A stretch of 64,000 nt of DNA, taken from contig CAXTVS010000002.1 in NCBI GenBank assembly GCA_964247735.1, positions 97,710 to 161,709 of the forward strand, read 5' to 3'. Under the pieces are notes generated by a model that worked only from the letters and a program-made list of their open reading frames with translations, ran no database searches and was not told where the DNA came from. Source of the stretch: Lichenicola sp964247735. GTDB taxonomy: Bacteria > Pseudomonadota > Alphaproteobacteria > Acetobacterales > Acetobacteraceae. This document shows, one piece after another, positions 36,061 to 44,265 of this stretch (positions are counted from its first letter, which is position 1; each line of letters opens with the position of its first letter). The position numbers and the translations under genes were made by a program.

Positions 36061-37449
36061 CTAGACCGGCCGCGCCGCGCGACCGTCGCCGGACATGCCC
36101 CCCGTCCGTGCCACGGCACGCTGCACCAGCGCCTCGTCATACAGCACCCGCTCGGCCGCCCGCGTCTCGGCCGAGAAGCGCACCGCCAGCGCGCAGAAGG
36201 CGAGGCAGACCACCATCACCCCGAGAATGGCCAGGCAGGCCCGCTGCGACGGAAGCTCTCGGTTCAGCAGGGCGGCCAGCACCGCGCCGACGTTGCCGCC
36301 GGCGCCGATCACGCCGCACACGCCGCCCATCACCCGGCGGTCGATGAAGGGCATCAGCGAGTACACCGCGCCCGCCGACATGTGCAGGAAAACCCCGAAG
36401 AACAGCATCAACGTCACTGCGACCGTGGCGCTCGGGGCGCGGCTGAACATCAGCAGGCCCGCCCCCTCGCACACCATGGTGCCGAACAGCAGCCAGGTGC
36501 GGCCGTCGAGGCCGAGGCTTCGCGCCGACAGGTCGCTGAACACGCCGCCCAGCGGACGGGCGAACAGGGCGAGCAGCCCGAACGCGCCTGCCGCCAGCCC
36601 GGCCGACTGCAGCGACAGGCCGAAGGTGTGCACGTAGTAGGTCGCGGCGATGTTGTGGATGAAGATCTCGATGCCGAAGCAGCCGCCGTAGCAGAGGCCG
36701 AGCATCCAGACCCGGTAGTTGCGGGTGGCCTGCGCCATCGCCGCAAGTCCGCCCTTCTTGGCCCCCTCCACGGCCAGCCCGGCCCGGCGCACGTCGTCGA
36801 GGTTGCCCTGCGGCAGATCCTGTGTGAACCGCGCGTAGACGAACGCCATCGCCAGCATGGCGATCCCCGGCACGAACAGCGCCACCCGCCAGCCCCAGTG
36901 CTGCTCCACGCCCAGCGACACCGCGAGCGTCGCCAGCAGCGGCATCACCGACTGCGCGACGCCGGCGCCGGCATTGCCCCAGCCGCCGACGGTCGCGTTG
37001 GCGGTGCCGACCACGTTCGGCGCGAACATCACGCTGGCGTGGTACTGCGAGATCACGAACGAGGCGCCGATGGCGCCGATCAGCAGCCGGAAGAACAGCA
37101 GCGACGCGTAGGACTGCGCGAAGGCCAGCCCGAACACCGGCAGCGAGCCCACGACCAGCAACCAGACGTAGCTCCGCCGCGGGCCGAACCGGTCACACAT
37201 CGGGCCGATCACCAGCCGCCCGGCCACCGTCACCAGCACCGCGGCGATGTTGATGTTCGCGACCTGCAGCGCGCTGAGGTGGAACTGCCTGGCGATCACC
37301 GGCATCAACGGCGCGGCCGCGAACCAGGCATAGAAGCACACGAAGAAGGCGAGCCACGTCATGTGGAACGCCCGCATCGGCACGGTGTCGAAGCTGAACA
37401 GGTTTATCCGGGTGGCACGGCGTGCGGATCCGTCGACGGTGGTGCGCAT
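36061..37449 (-). CDS. narK: NarK/NasA-type MFS nitrate/nitrite transporter
   Basis: A 462-residue twelve-helix carrier of the nitrate/nitrite porter family. Blocks include WFAAAPLMPVIARQFHLSA, RLVIGPMCDRFGPRRSY, the nitrate signature GNAGAGVAQSVMPLL in helix 5 and GVCGVIGAGGNVGAVLAALL in helix 11. Helix 2 carries the conserved Arg that binds nitrate. The ATG at 37449 is chosen over an upstream ATG at 37521, having GGAG at about eleven bases. It imports nitrate for the NasA/NirBD enzymes encoded next on the same strand. Confidence 0.87.
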   Translation of the reverse strand: MRTTVDGSARRATRINLFSFDTVPMRAFHMTWLAFFVCFYAWFAAAPLMPVIARQFHLSALQVANINIAAVLVTVAGRLVIGPMCDRFGPRRSYVWLLVVGSLPVFGLAFAQSYASLLFFRLLIGAIGASFVISQYHASVMFAPNVVGTANATVGGWGNAGAGVAQSVMPLLATLAVSLGVEQHWGWRVALFVPGIAMLAMAFVYARFTQDLPQGNLDDVRRAGLAVEGAKKGGLAAMAQATRNYRVWMLGLCYGGCFGIEIFIHNIAATYYVHTFGLSLQSAGLAAGAFGLLALFARPLGGVFSDLSARSLGLDGRTWLLFGTMVCEGAGLLMFSRAPSATVAVTLMLFFGVFLHMSAGAVYSLMPFIDRRVMGGVCGVIGAGGNVGAVLAALLNRELPSQRACLAILGVMVVCLAFCALAVRFSAETRAAERVLYDEALVQRAVARTGGMSGDGRAARPV

Positions 37450-37615
37450 GGGCGCGGCTCCGGCTGGGCGGGGATCGGGTGCCGCAGGGGCGGCCGCTGA
37501 GCACTGCACGTCCCATGCCATTCCACCGACCGGGACCCCGTGGCTCCGACGCAGGCCGGCCGGTCGATCCTGCAGGACGGCACGGGCCCATCAGGATCCA
37601 TCCGGAGCCGGTGAC

Positions 37616-37641
37616 GGCCCGGCCCCGGCCCCGGCCCCGGC
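37616..37641 (+). repeat. short GGCCCC tandem repeat
   Basis: Three exact GGCCCC units (37621-37638) flanked by partial copies, just upstream of the narK coding region and next to an A+T-rich ATAAAAGGA segment. It may be a slippage-prone tract. No function is implied. Confidence 0.6.
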
Positions 37642-37691
37642 ATAAAAGGAGCAGCGTCGTCTGCGAGATGGAACCGCAGGGCGATCCGACC

Positions 37692-38444
37692 TCAGCCGAC
37701 GCTGTTCCGGCTCCTGCCGCGATACACCAGCGGTGTGACCCCGGTCCGCCGCCGGAACGCGCTGACGAAGGCGCTGGTGCTGGCATAGCCCGCGGCCAGA
37801 CCCGCCTCGGTGACGCTGGCACCGGCAAGCAGCCGCGTCGCCGCGTGGGCCAGTCGCGCCGCCTGCCTCCATTCACTCACCCGGACCCCGGTCTCGGCGA
37901 CGAACAGGCGCTGCAAGGTCCGGTCGCTGGCGCCCGCCTGCGCGGCGAGCCGGTCCAGCGACAAGGTCGAACCGGGCTGGCGACGCATCAGCGCGCAGGC
38001 GCGCAGGGCGCGTGCGTCCGTCGGCAGGCGCAGCCGGAAGGGCAGCGCGTCCGCCTGCTCGAGCAGGTCCGCCAGCAGATCCGCGAGCGTCGCGGCACGG
38101 CGGTCGCCATCATCCAGCGGACCGGCCAGGGCGATGTGCAGGACGAGCGCGCGCAGCAGGTCGGACACCTCCACGCCGCGGCTCGTGTCGGACAGCAGGG
38201 CCGCGCGTGCCGGTGCCAGGTAGATCGTCCTGAGCTGCGCCGTCCCCTGCATCTGCAGCCGGTGCGCCATCCGGGGCGGCAGCCACACAGCGCGCGCCGG
38301 CGGCACCAGCCACTCCGCTTCCGGAGTCGCGACCGCGACGGCACCGCGCGCCGCGTAGACCAGCTGCCCCCAGCCGTGACGGTGCATGCCGATGACGTGG
38401 CCATGCGCGAACGTGGCGGACAGGCTGCGCAGGATGAGCGTCAT
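37692..38444 (-). CDS. AraC-family transcriptional regulator
   Basis: A 250-residue AraC protein with an N-terminal cupin-like sensor (GHVIGMHRHGWGQLVYAARG) and a C-terminal double helix-turn-helix: LSLDRLAAQAGASDRTLQRL and VTEAGLAAGYASTSAFVSAF, followed by RRTGVTPLVYR. It resembles the YdaC/NimR-like short AraC regulators that control a neighbouring exporter or small enzyme. It diverges from a VOC-family gene with 88 bp between them, which is the likeliest target. Confidence 0.85.
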   Translation of the reverse strand: MTLILRSLSATFAHGHVIGMHRHGWGQLVYAARGAVAVATPEAEWLVPPARAVWLPPRMAHRLQMQGTAQLRTIYLAPARAALLSDTSRGVEVSDLLRALVLHIALAGPLDDGDRRAATLADLLADLLEQADALPFRLRLPTDARALRACALMRRQPGSTLSLDRLAAQAGASDRTLQRLFVAETGVRVSEWRQAARLAHAATRLLAGASVTEAGLAAGYASTSAFVSAFRRRTGVTPLVYRGRSRNSVG

Positions 38445-38532
38445 CTGTCAGCTTCCCGACACATCCTGTCATCCTGGCGCAAGCCGCTCGCGCCCGGCCA
38501 CCCTATCCTGTTCCGGTTCGAAGGAGACCGGC

Positions 38533-38919
38533 ATGGCCAACCATCTTCGCCACTTCGCCATCCACGCCGACGACGTGGAGCGGGCACGCCGCTTCTACGA
38601 GGCCGTGTTCGCCTGGAGCTTCGAGCCCTGGGGACCTCCCGGGTACTACCTGATCCGCACCGGGACCGGCAGGGATCGCGGGGTCGGCGGCGCGCTGCAG
38701 GAGCGGCAGACGGCGCTGGCCGGCGACGGCATGCGAGGCTTCGAATGCACCATCGGCGTCGACGCGCTGGATCCGGTGCTGGCGGCGGTGGTGGAGCAAG
38801 GCGGCACGCGGCTGACCCAGCCCTGCGTGATCGACGGGGTCGGCCGGCTGAGCTTCATCCAGGACACCGAAGGCAACCGCGTCGGCGTCATGCAGTACGA
38901 TCCCGCCTATCCGCTCTGA
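38533..38919 (+). CDS. VOC-family (glyoxalase/bleomycin-resistance fold) protein
   Basis: A 128-residue protein with the paired beta-alpha-beta-beta-beta modules of the vicinal-oxygen-chelate fold. LRHFAIHADDVERARRFYEA is the first module, with a metal His. FECTIGVDALDPVLAAVVEQ and SFIQDTEGNRVGVMQYDP form the second, with a terminal Asp/Glu region. The ATG at 38533 is preceded by AAGGAG. The substrate is unknown. It is divergent from the AraC regulator. Confidence 0.82.
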   Translation: MANHLRHFAIHADDVERARRFYEAVFAWSFEPWGPPGYYLIRTGTGRDRGVGGALQERQTALAGDGMRGFECTIGVDALDPVLAAVVEQGGTRLTQPCVIDGVGRLSFIQDTEGNRVGVMQYDPAYPL

Positions 38920-38961
38920 TCCGCCGACGGGGTGCGCTGACATCCATCCGGAACCAGGGAC

Positions 38962-39063
38962 GGCCGTGTCGAGGCAGACCTTGGCGGGACAGTTCCGGCC
39001 GGTCTTGTCGCTCCGCATGGCGATGCGCTTCAGTTCCTTGAGCCTGCCGACCAGGTTCTCGGC
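38962..39063 (-). mobile_element. IS5-family transposase remnant, C-terminal end
   Basis: On the minus strand, NLVGRLKELKRIAMRSDKT followed by GRNCPAKVCLDTA resembles the last conserved block of IS5-family DDE transposases (NxxRLKxxRRxAxRYDKxxRN). Only about 32 residues remain and no inverted repeats were identified. Confidence 0.55.
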
Positions 39064-39582
39064 GGGTGGCGCCGCTCACAGGCGTCAGGGTGAACACGAC
39101 GATCCTGGCGCCGCGCCTGCCGAGGTCCGCGACGGGGAAGGTGCTGAAGGCCTTCTCAAGGATCAGGCCCGGGTCGCGCCGATCACCGCGGCGGCGACCA
39201 GCCGTAGGCTGGAAGCCATGGACGTCGGCGCCGGTGCGGTGGGCCGCAGCCAGGGCGAGCGGGGCATCGTCGGCGATCCAGGTCGACTGCACCGCAGCGG
39301 CGATCACGTCCCACACGGGCTCGGCTGCCGGTCCCGCAGCGCACTGGCCGCGTGGCGCATCCGGTCGACGTAGCGCGCGCTGAACGCCTCGCTCGGACGC
39401 GAAGTCATCGGCAAAGAGCATCACAGGCCTGAAGCATCCTGCGCCCGTGCAGGACGGCGTCAGGATCGTCGGCCTGTCCTGCAGATCCGCCGATCCTGCA
39501 CGGAAGCATGAGCAGGAGCCGGCGGCCCTTCCTCGTCGCCACCCGCTTGACCCGTCGCGCGGCTTCTGCACGGATTCGGGGC
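39064..39582. other. about 520 bp without a recognisable gene
   Basis: Together with the IS5 scrap this fills the gap between the VOC gene and the M3 peptidase gene. One long minus-strand frame crosses it (for example DVIAAAVQSTWIADDAPLAL and ILEKAFSTFPVADLG), but it has no recognisable family and looks like decayed coding DNA. No RNA gene or operator was seen. Confidence 0.4.
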
Positions 39583-41610
39583 ATGATCGACAGCAACATC
39601 CTTCTCCTCCCCTGGACCACGCCGTTCGGGTCGCCGCCGTTCGACCGGATCCGGCCGGACCAGTTCGAGGCCGCCTTCGCGCAGGCGATGGCCGAGCACC
39701 TGGCGGAGATCGCGACGATCGCCGCCGATCCGGCGGAGCCCGACTTCGCCAACACCATCGAGGCGATGGAGCGCAGCGGCCGGGCGCTGGCGCGGGTGGG
39801 CGCGGTGTTCTCCAACCTGTCCGTCAGCCTGGGCGGCGCCGAGCTGGAAGCGATCGACCGCACCCTGTCGCCGCTGCTGGCGCAGCACGGCATGCGGGTG
39901 TCGCTCGACCCCGGGCTGTTCCGGCGCGTGGACGCGCTGCACGCGCGCCGCGACGCGCTCGGCCTGCTGCCGGACCAGCTGCGCCTGCTGGAGCGGGTGC
40001 ATCGCGGCTTCGTGCGCAGCGGCGCGGCACTGGAACCGGACGGGAAGGAACGCATGAGCGCCATCTCCGAGCGGCTGGCGGTGCTGCACACGCAGTTCGG
40101 CCAGAACGTGCTGCACGACGAGAAGGACTGGCACCTGCCGATCACCGAGGCCGACCTGGACGGGCTACCGGAGTTCGTGCGCGCCGGTGCCGCGCAGGCG
40201 GCGACCGACCGGGGCCTGCCCGGCTACGCGATCACCCTGTCGCGCTCGCTGATCGAGCCGTTCCTGTGCTTCTCCGACCGGCGCGACCTGCGGCAGGCGG
40301 CGTACGAAGCGTGGATCGGGCGCGGCACCCATCCCGGGCCGCACGACAACCGTCCCCTGATCCCGGAGATCCTGTCGCTGCGACGGGAAAGGGCGCAGCT
40401 GCTCGGCTATGTGGATTTCGCCGCCTTCCGTCTGGACGACACCATGGCCGGCACCCCGGACGCGGCGGACGCGCTGCTGCAGCAGGTGTGGGCGCCGGCA
40501 CGCCTCAAGGCGCTGGCAGAGCGGGACCGGCTGCTGGCGGTGGCGCGCGCCGAGGGCGTCGGAGGGCCGCTTGCCCCCTGGGACTGGCGCTACTACGCGG
40601 AAAAGGTGCGTCGCGCCGACTACGCGCTGGACGAGGCGGAGATCAAGCCGTTCTTCGTGCTGGAAGCGGTGCAGCAGGCGGCGTTCGACACCGCGAGCCG
40701 CCTGTTCGGGCTGAGCTTCATCCCCCGCCCCGACGTGCCGGCATACCACCCGGACGTGCGCGCCTACGAGGTGCGCGACGCCGACGGGCTGGTCGGGCTG
40801 TTCCTGGCCGACCACTTCGCGCGCGGCGACAAGCGCTCCGGCGCCTGGATGAGCAGCTACCGCGACCAGGAGAACCTGGACGCGCCGGTCGCGCCGATCA
40901 TCGTCAACAACAACAACTTCGCCCGTTCCGAGCCGACCCTGCTTTCCTTCGACGACGCGCGCACGCTGTTCCACGAGTTCGGTCACGGCCTGCACGGGCT
41001 GCTGAGCCGGGTGCGCTACCCGACCCAGTCGGGCACCTCGGTGAAGCGCGACTTCGTGGAGTTCCCGTCGCAGGTCTACGAGCACTGGATGGCGCTGCCC
41101 GAGACGCTGCGCGCCTACTGCCGGCACCACGAGACCGGTGCGCCGATCCCCGACGCGCTGATCGAGCGGCTGCTGGCCGCGCGCACCTTCAACCAGGGTT
41201 TCGCCACCGTGGAGTTCACCGCCTCGGCGCTGATCGACATGGCGCTGCACCGCCATCCCGATCCGGCCGGGCTCGACATCGAGGCGTTCGAGCGGGAGTT
41301 CCTCCAGGGCATCGGCATGCCGGCGGAGATCGGCCTCCGCCACCGTCCGCCGCATTTCCAGCACCTGTTCGCCGGCGGCGGCTATGCGGCCGGCTACTAC
41401 TCCTACATGTGGTCGGAGGTGCTGGACGCGGACGGCTTCGAGGCGTTCAAGGAGGCGGGCGACCCGTTCGACCCGGCGACCGCGGCGCGGCTGCGCACCG
41501 TGCTCGCCGCCGGCGACACCGACGACCCGATGCGGCTCTACGTCGCCTTCCGCGGCCGCCCGCCATCGATGGAGGCGCTTCTGGCGGGACGGGACCTGGT
41601 GGCGGCGTGA
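39583..41610 (+). CDS. M3-family metallopeptidase (peptidyl-dipeptidase Dcp/oligopeptidase type)
   Basis: A 675-residue zinc peptidase of the thimet oligopeptidase family. The zinc motif HEFGHGLHGLLS lies near residue 463, and the third ligand Glu follows in the block SVKRDFVEFPSQVYEHWM. GGGYAAGYYSYMWSEVLD is a conserved substrate-contact region near residue 605. There is no signal peptide, so it should degrade short peptides in the cytoplasm. The ATG at 39583 fits the family N-terminus (LLLPWTTPFGSPPFDRI). The symbol dcp or prlC cannot be decided from sequence alone. Confidence 0.88.
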   Translation: MIDSNILLLPWTTPFGSPPFDRIRPDQFEAAFAQAMAEHLAEIATIAADPAEPDFANTIEAMERSGRALARVGAVFSNLSVSLGGAELEAIDRTLSPLLAQHGMRVSLDPGLFRRVDALHARRDALGLLPDQLRLLERVHRGFVRSGAALEPDGKERMSAISERLAVLHTQFGQNVLHDEKDWHLPITEADLDGLPEFVRAGAAQAATDRGLPGYAITLSRSLIEPFLCFSDRRDLRQAAYEAWIGRGTHPGPHDNRPLIPEILSLRRERAQLLGYVDFAAFRLDDTMAGTPDAADALLQQVWAPARLKALAERDRLLAVARAEGVGGPLAPWDWRYYAEKVRRADYALDEAEIKPFFVLEAVQQAAFDTASRLFGLSFIPRPDVPAYHPDVRAYEVRDADGLVGLFLADHFARGDKRSGAWMSSYRDQENLDAPVAPIIVNNNNFARSEPTLLSFDDARTLFHEFGHGLHGLLSRVRYPTQSGTSVKRDFVEFPSQVYEHWMALPETLRAYCRHHETGAPIPDALIERLLAARTFNQGFATVEFTASALIDMALHRHPDPAGLDIEAFEREFLQGIGMPAEIGLRHRPPHFQHLFAGGGYAAGYYSYMWSEVLDADGFEAFKEAGDPFDPATAARLRTVLAAGDTDDPMRLYVAFRGRPPSMEALLAGRDLVAA

Positions 41611-41648
41611 ACGCCGTTCACGCGGCTTGAGGACGAGGACGGAACGCG

Positions 41649-42380
41649 ATGACGACGAAGCTCGCAGGCCAGCGCATCCTGGTCACCGGCGCCGGCAAGG
41701 GGATCGGGCGGGAAACCGTGCGCCGGCTGGTGGCCGACGGCGCCGAGGTGGTGGCGCTGAGCCGGGCGGCGGCGGACCTCGACACCCTGCGAGCGGAAAC
41801 CGGCTGCGCCACCATCGCCATCGACCTCGCCGAGCTGGAAGCCGCGGCCGAGGCGGTGGCGGCAGCACTGCCGCTGGACGGGCTGGTGAACAACGCCGGC
41901 ATCACCATCCTGGAGTCCGTGCTGGACACGACCATGGCCAGCTTCCAGGCGATCCTGGCGGTCAACACGCTGGCGCCGCTCCGTCTGGCGCAGGTGGTGG
42001 CGAGCGACCTGGTCCGGCGCGGCAAGGGCGGCGCCATCGTCAACCTGTCCTCGGTCGCGTCCTCCATGGCGTTCGCCAACCACGCCGCCTATTGCGCATC
42101 CAAGGCCGCGCTCGACGCGCTGACGCGGGTGCTGGCGTTGGAGCTCGGGCCGCACGGCATCCGCACCAACAGCGTCAACCCGACCGTGACCCTGACGCCG
42201 ATGGGCGAGTTCGCCTGGTCTGACCCGGCCAAGTCGGCGCCGATGCTGGGCCGCATCCCGCTCGGGCGCTTCATCCAGCCGGCCGAAGTCGCCAGCGTGA
42301 TCAGCTTCCTGCTGAGCGAGGACGCTGCGATGGTAAACGGGGTGTCGATCGATGTGGATGGGGGACTGCGGATCAGCTGA
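41649..42380 (+). CDS. SDR oxidoreductase, L-xylulose reductase (DCXR)-like
   Basis: A 243-residue short-chain dehydrogenase. Cofactor motif RILVTGAGKGIGRETVRRL, NNAGITILESVL, catalytic Ser in IVNLSSVASSMAF and Tyr-x3-Lys in AAYCASKAALDA are all present. The C-terminal blocks NSVNPTVTLTPMGEFAWSDP and RIPLGRFIQPAEVASVI match dicarbonyl/L-xylulose reductases, which interconvert L-xylulose and xylitol with NADPH. It begins 38 bp after the peptidase gene, but its function fits the sugar-alcohol genes that follow. Confidence 0.82.
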   Translation: MTTKLAGQRILVTGAGKGIGRETVRRLVADGAEVVALSRAAADLDTLRAETGCATIAIDLAELEAAAEAVAAALPLDGLVNNAGITILESVLDTTMASFQAILAVNTLAPLRLAQVVASDLVRRGKGGAIVNLSSVASSMAFANHAAYCASKAALDALTRVLALELGPHGIRTNSVNPTVTLTPMGEFAWSDPAKSAPMLGRIPLGRFIQPAEVASVISFLLSEDAAMVNGVSIDVDGGLRIS

Positions 42381-42587
42381 TGAGCCTGGTGAAGGCTTCA
42401 GGAAGCGTCGGGATCGTCCTCAACGGATCGAAAGCGTCGTCGAGCAGCCTCCCGCACCACCACGCAACAGCCCGGCAACCGTCAGATGATTTCCGGAAAC
42501 GGAAGGACGCTCCGGGACGTGGTTGGTCCCGTCATCAAGGGCGGCGCCCTTGGAAGGCACCCCGAGCTCCTGGATGTCGTCGCCTTT
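42381..42587. other. spacer between the SDR gene and the IS5 remnant
   Basis: No gene is recognised here. It includes the out-of-frame tail of the IS5-like reading frame and may be part of the decayed element. Confidence 0.4.
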
Positions 42588-42782
42588 CTGCAAGGGACCA
42601 AGCTTCGCCGGCAGCATTCGCCATCCACCGCCGCCAAGGACCATGTAGCGAACCGCGTTCAGCATCTCGCGCATGTCCACCTTGGGTTTGCAGCCGCGCT
42701 TCGACGCCGGCGGCAGGAGCGGTCGAACCCGCTCCCACCCATCGTTCCTCAGGCCGGTCGGGTAGCGCCCCGTCCTCTCGGC
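42588..42782 (-). mobile_element. IS5-family transposase remnant, N-terminal part
   Basis: From an ATG at 42782 the minus strand encodes MAERTGRYPTGLRNDGWERV, RPLLPPASKRGCKPKVDMRE and MLNAVRYMVLGGGGWRMLP. This is the start of IS5-group (DUF4096) transposases, usually YPTDLTDAEW...LLPP...RPRKVDMREVLNA...GCQWRMLP. Homology ends at about residue 65 (GPLQ), so the catalytic DDE domain is gone. It separates the SDR gene from the lacI gene. Confidence 0.75.
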
Positions 42783-42928
42783 CATCCGGCCCCGGCTCGC
42801 CCGGGTCCACATCCCAAGCCTGAGTCACGCCACCGTCCATCGCCAGGCCCGTTCTCGAACGGTCTCCAAAACGATCACTGGCGGCCGCGCCGCCTACCCG
42901 AACGAACAGTGTCAGGGATGCCGAGTAA

Positions 42929-44029
42929 TCAGCGCGCGACACCGCCACCTCTGGGAAGCCCATGAAACAGGCCGCACCCAGCCCTGAAGTTTATCGGGTT
43001 CAGCGGTGGGACAAGGATGATCGGAGCCGTGCCGGTGCCGGATGTCCTGGCCGCGTCCGGGGGCGCCTGCCCATCGATCAGGCGAAAGAGCGCAGCGAGC
43101 AGGCCGTCCACATCCTGCCTGACCATGGCGACCGTTTCTTCGAGAAGCTCGGCGAACGGATCGAAGTCGAAGCAGCCCAAGCGCACCGGGGGAGCGGCTG
43201 TTCCATGGCCGCGGAGCCAGCGGACCACGCCTTCAAGCGAGATGGTCGAGTTCACGAAGAAGCCGGTCGGAAGCGTCGGTTGCCGCGCACCAAGCCGTTC
43301 GAGAGCGCCTTCCGCTTTCTCCGCCGCGTAGCCGCCGGCCAGCACGAACTCGGACGGCACCCGCAGGCCCCGCTCGGCGTGGGCAACCTGGAAGCCGCGC
43401 AGGCGCTCGCGCGTGTTGTGGTCGGTCGCCCGGCCGCCCACGAACAGCATCGGATCCGTGGTGCCGAACTCGGCCTTGCACGCGTCGAGCACCTTTCGTG
43501 TCAGCTCCAATGCTCCGATGAAGTTGTCGGAAATGATCGAGGGCGCCTTGGTGCCCGGAAGATCGAGGTTGAACGTTTGCACGCCGGCGGCGGCACACAG
43601 GTCGGCGATGCCGTCGGGATTGGTGGCGCCGGTCGCAACCAGCCAGTCCACCTGATGCGAGACCATGGTCTTCGCTGCCGTGATCTCGAGTTTCGGGTCC
43701 CGCATGGTGCAGGTGATGATCGGGAACAGGTGCCGGGCACGGGCCATCGCCTCGAAGCGCTCGGCGATCTCGCCGAAATAGCGGTTGTCATACTTGGGCA
43801 GGATCATGCCGACGATACCGGAGCGGTCGCGACGCAACCCGGCGGCCTGCAGGTTGACGGCATAGCCGGCGGCCTCGGCGGCAGCCTCGATGCGGTCGGC
43901 CAGCGCCTGGCTGATCCGCCGCTTGCGCCAGGTGCCGTTGAGCACGGCGCTGACCGCGCTCGGCGAGGTGCCGAGCTTGGTGGCAACGTCATAGATGGTG
44001 ACGCGTCGTGCCGGTTGTCGCAGGACCAT
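42929..44029 (-). CDS. LacI-family repressor of the XylFGH-like operon
   Basis: A 366-residue LacI protein. The helix-turn-helix TIYDVATKLGTSPSAVS and hinge region lead into a sugar-binding-type core (GIVGMILPKYDNRYFGEIAE, LVATGATNPDGIADL, FNLDLPGTKAPSIISDNFIG). The start is uncertain: the ATG at 44029 is used, with a TTG at 44065 as the alternative. It diverges from a pentose-type ABC importer operon, and two operator-like palindromes lie between them. It therefore likely represses that operon and itself until a sugar or polyol binds. Confidence 0.87.
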   Translation of the reverse strand: MVLRQPARRVTIYDVATKLGTSPSAVSAVLNGTWRKRRISQALADRIEAAAEAAGYAVNLQAAGLRRDRSGIVGMILPKYDNRYFGEIAERFEAMARARHLFPIITCTMRDPKLEITAAKTMVSHQVDWLVATGATNPDGIADLCAAAGVQTFNLDLPGTKAPSIISDNFIGALELTRKVLDACKAEFGTTDPMLFVGGRATDHNTRERLRGFQVAHAERGLRVPSEFVLAGGYAAEKAEGALERLGARQPTLPTGFFVNSTISLEGVVRWLRGHGTAAPPVRLGCFDFDPFAELLEETVAMVRQDVDGLLAALFRLIDGQAPPDAARTSGTGTAPIILVPPLNPINFRAGCGLFHGLPRGGGVAR

Positions 44030-44068
44030 GTTCGGGTTCTTGACACCCCCGTTTCCATGCCGCAAGTA

Positions 44069-44086
44069 TGCTCAATCGATTGTGCA
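44069..44086. promoter_or_regulatory. LacI-type operator, copy 1
   Basis: TGCTCAATCGATTGTGCA: an 18-bp palindrome with one mismatched pair, a perfect ten-base core CAATCGATTG and the central CG typical of LacI-family operators. It lies 40 bp upstream of the lacI start and 180 bp upstream of the binding-protein gene. Confidence 0.7.
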
Positions 44087-44091
44087 CGTCT

Positions 44092-44109
44092 TGCTCAACC
44101 GATGGAGCG
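44092..44109. promoter_or_regulatory. LacI-type operator, copy 2 (imperfect)
   Basis: TGCTCAACCGATGGAGCG matches copy 1 at 14 of 18 positions and keeps its own dyad (GCTC...GAGC). Its centre is 23 bp from that of copy 1, about two helical turns, so two dimers could bind the same face of the DNA. Confidence 0.5.
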
Positions 44110-44265
44110 TGCGGGAAACGGCCGGACGCGGGAGGAAAACGAGCTCGATATCGGGGCGAACCCGGACGGGCCCGAGAGGATCGTCCGTGCCGTCCTGGCA
44201 CGGCCGGCGACGTCCCGCGAACAGGTGCGATCCGCCCTCCCAACCCAGGGAAGGAAGCAGGATCC

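Noticed and set aside
37616..37641. GGCCCC repeats as a CRISPR-like or functional repeat array
   Set aside because: Units are six bases without spacers; a simple slippage tract is enough. No CRISPR array exists in the window.
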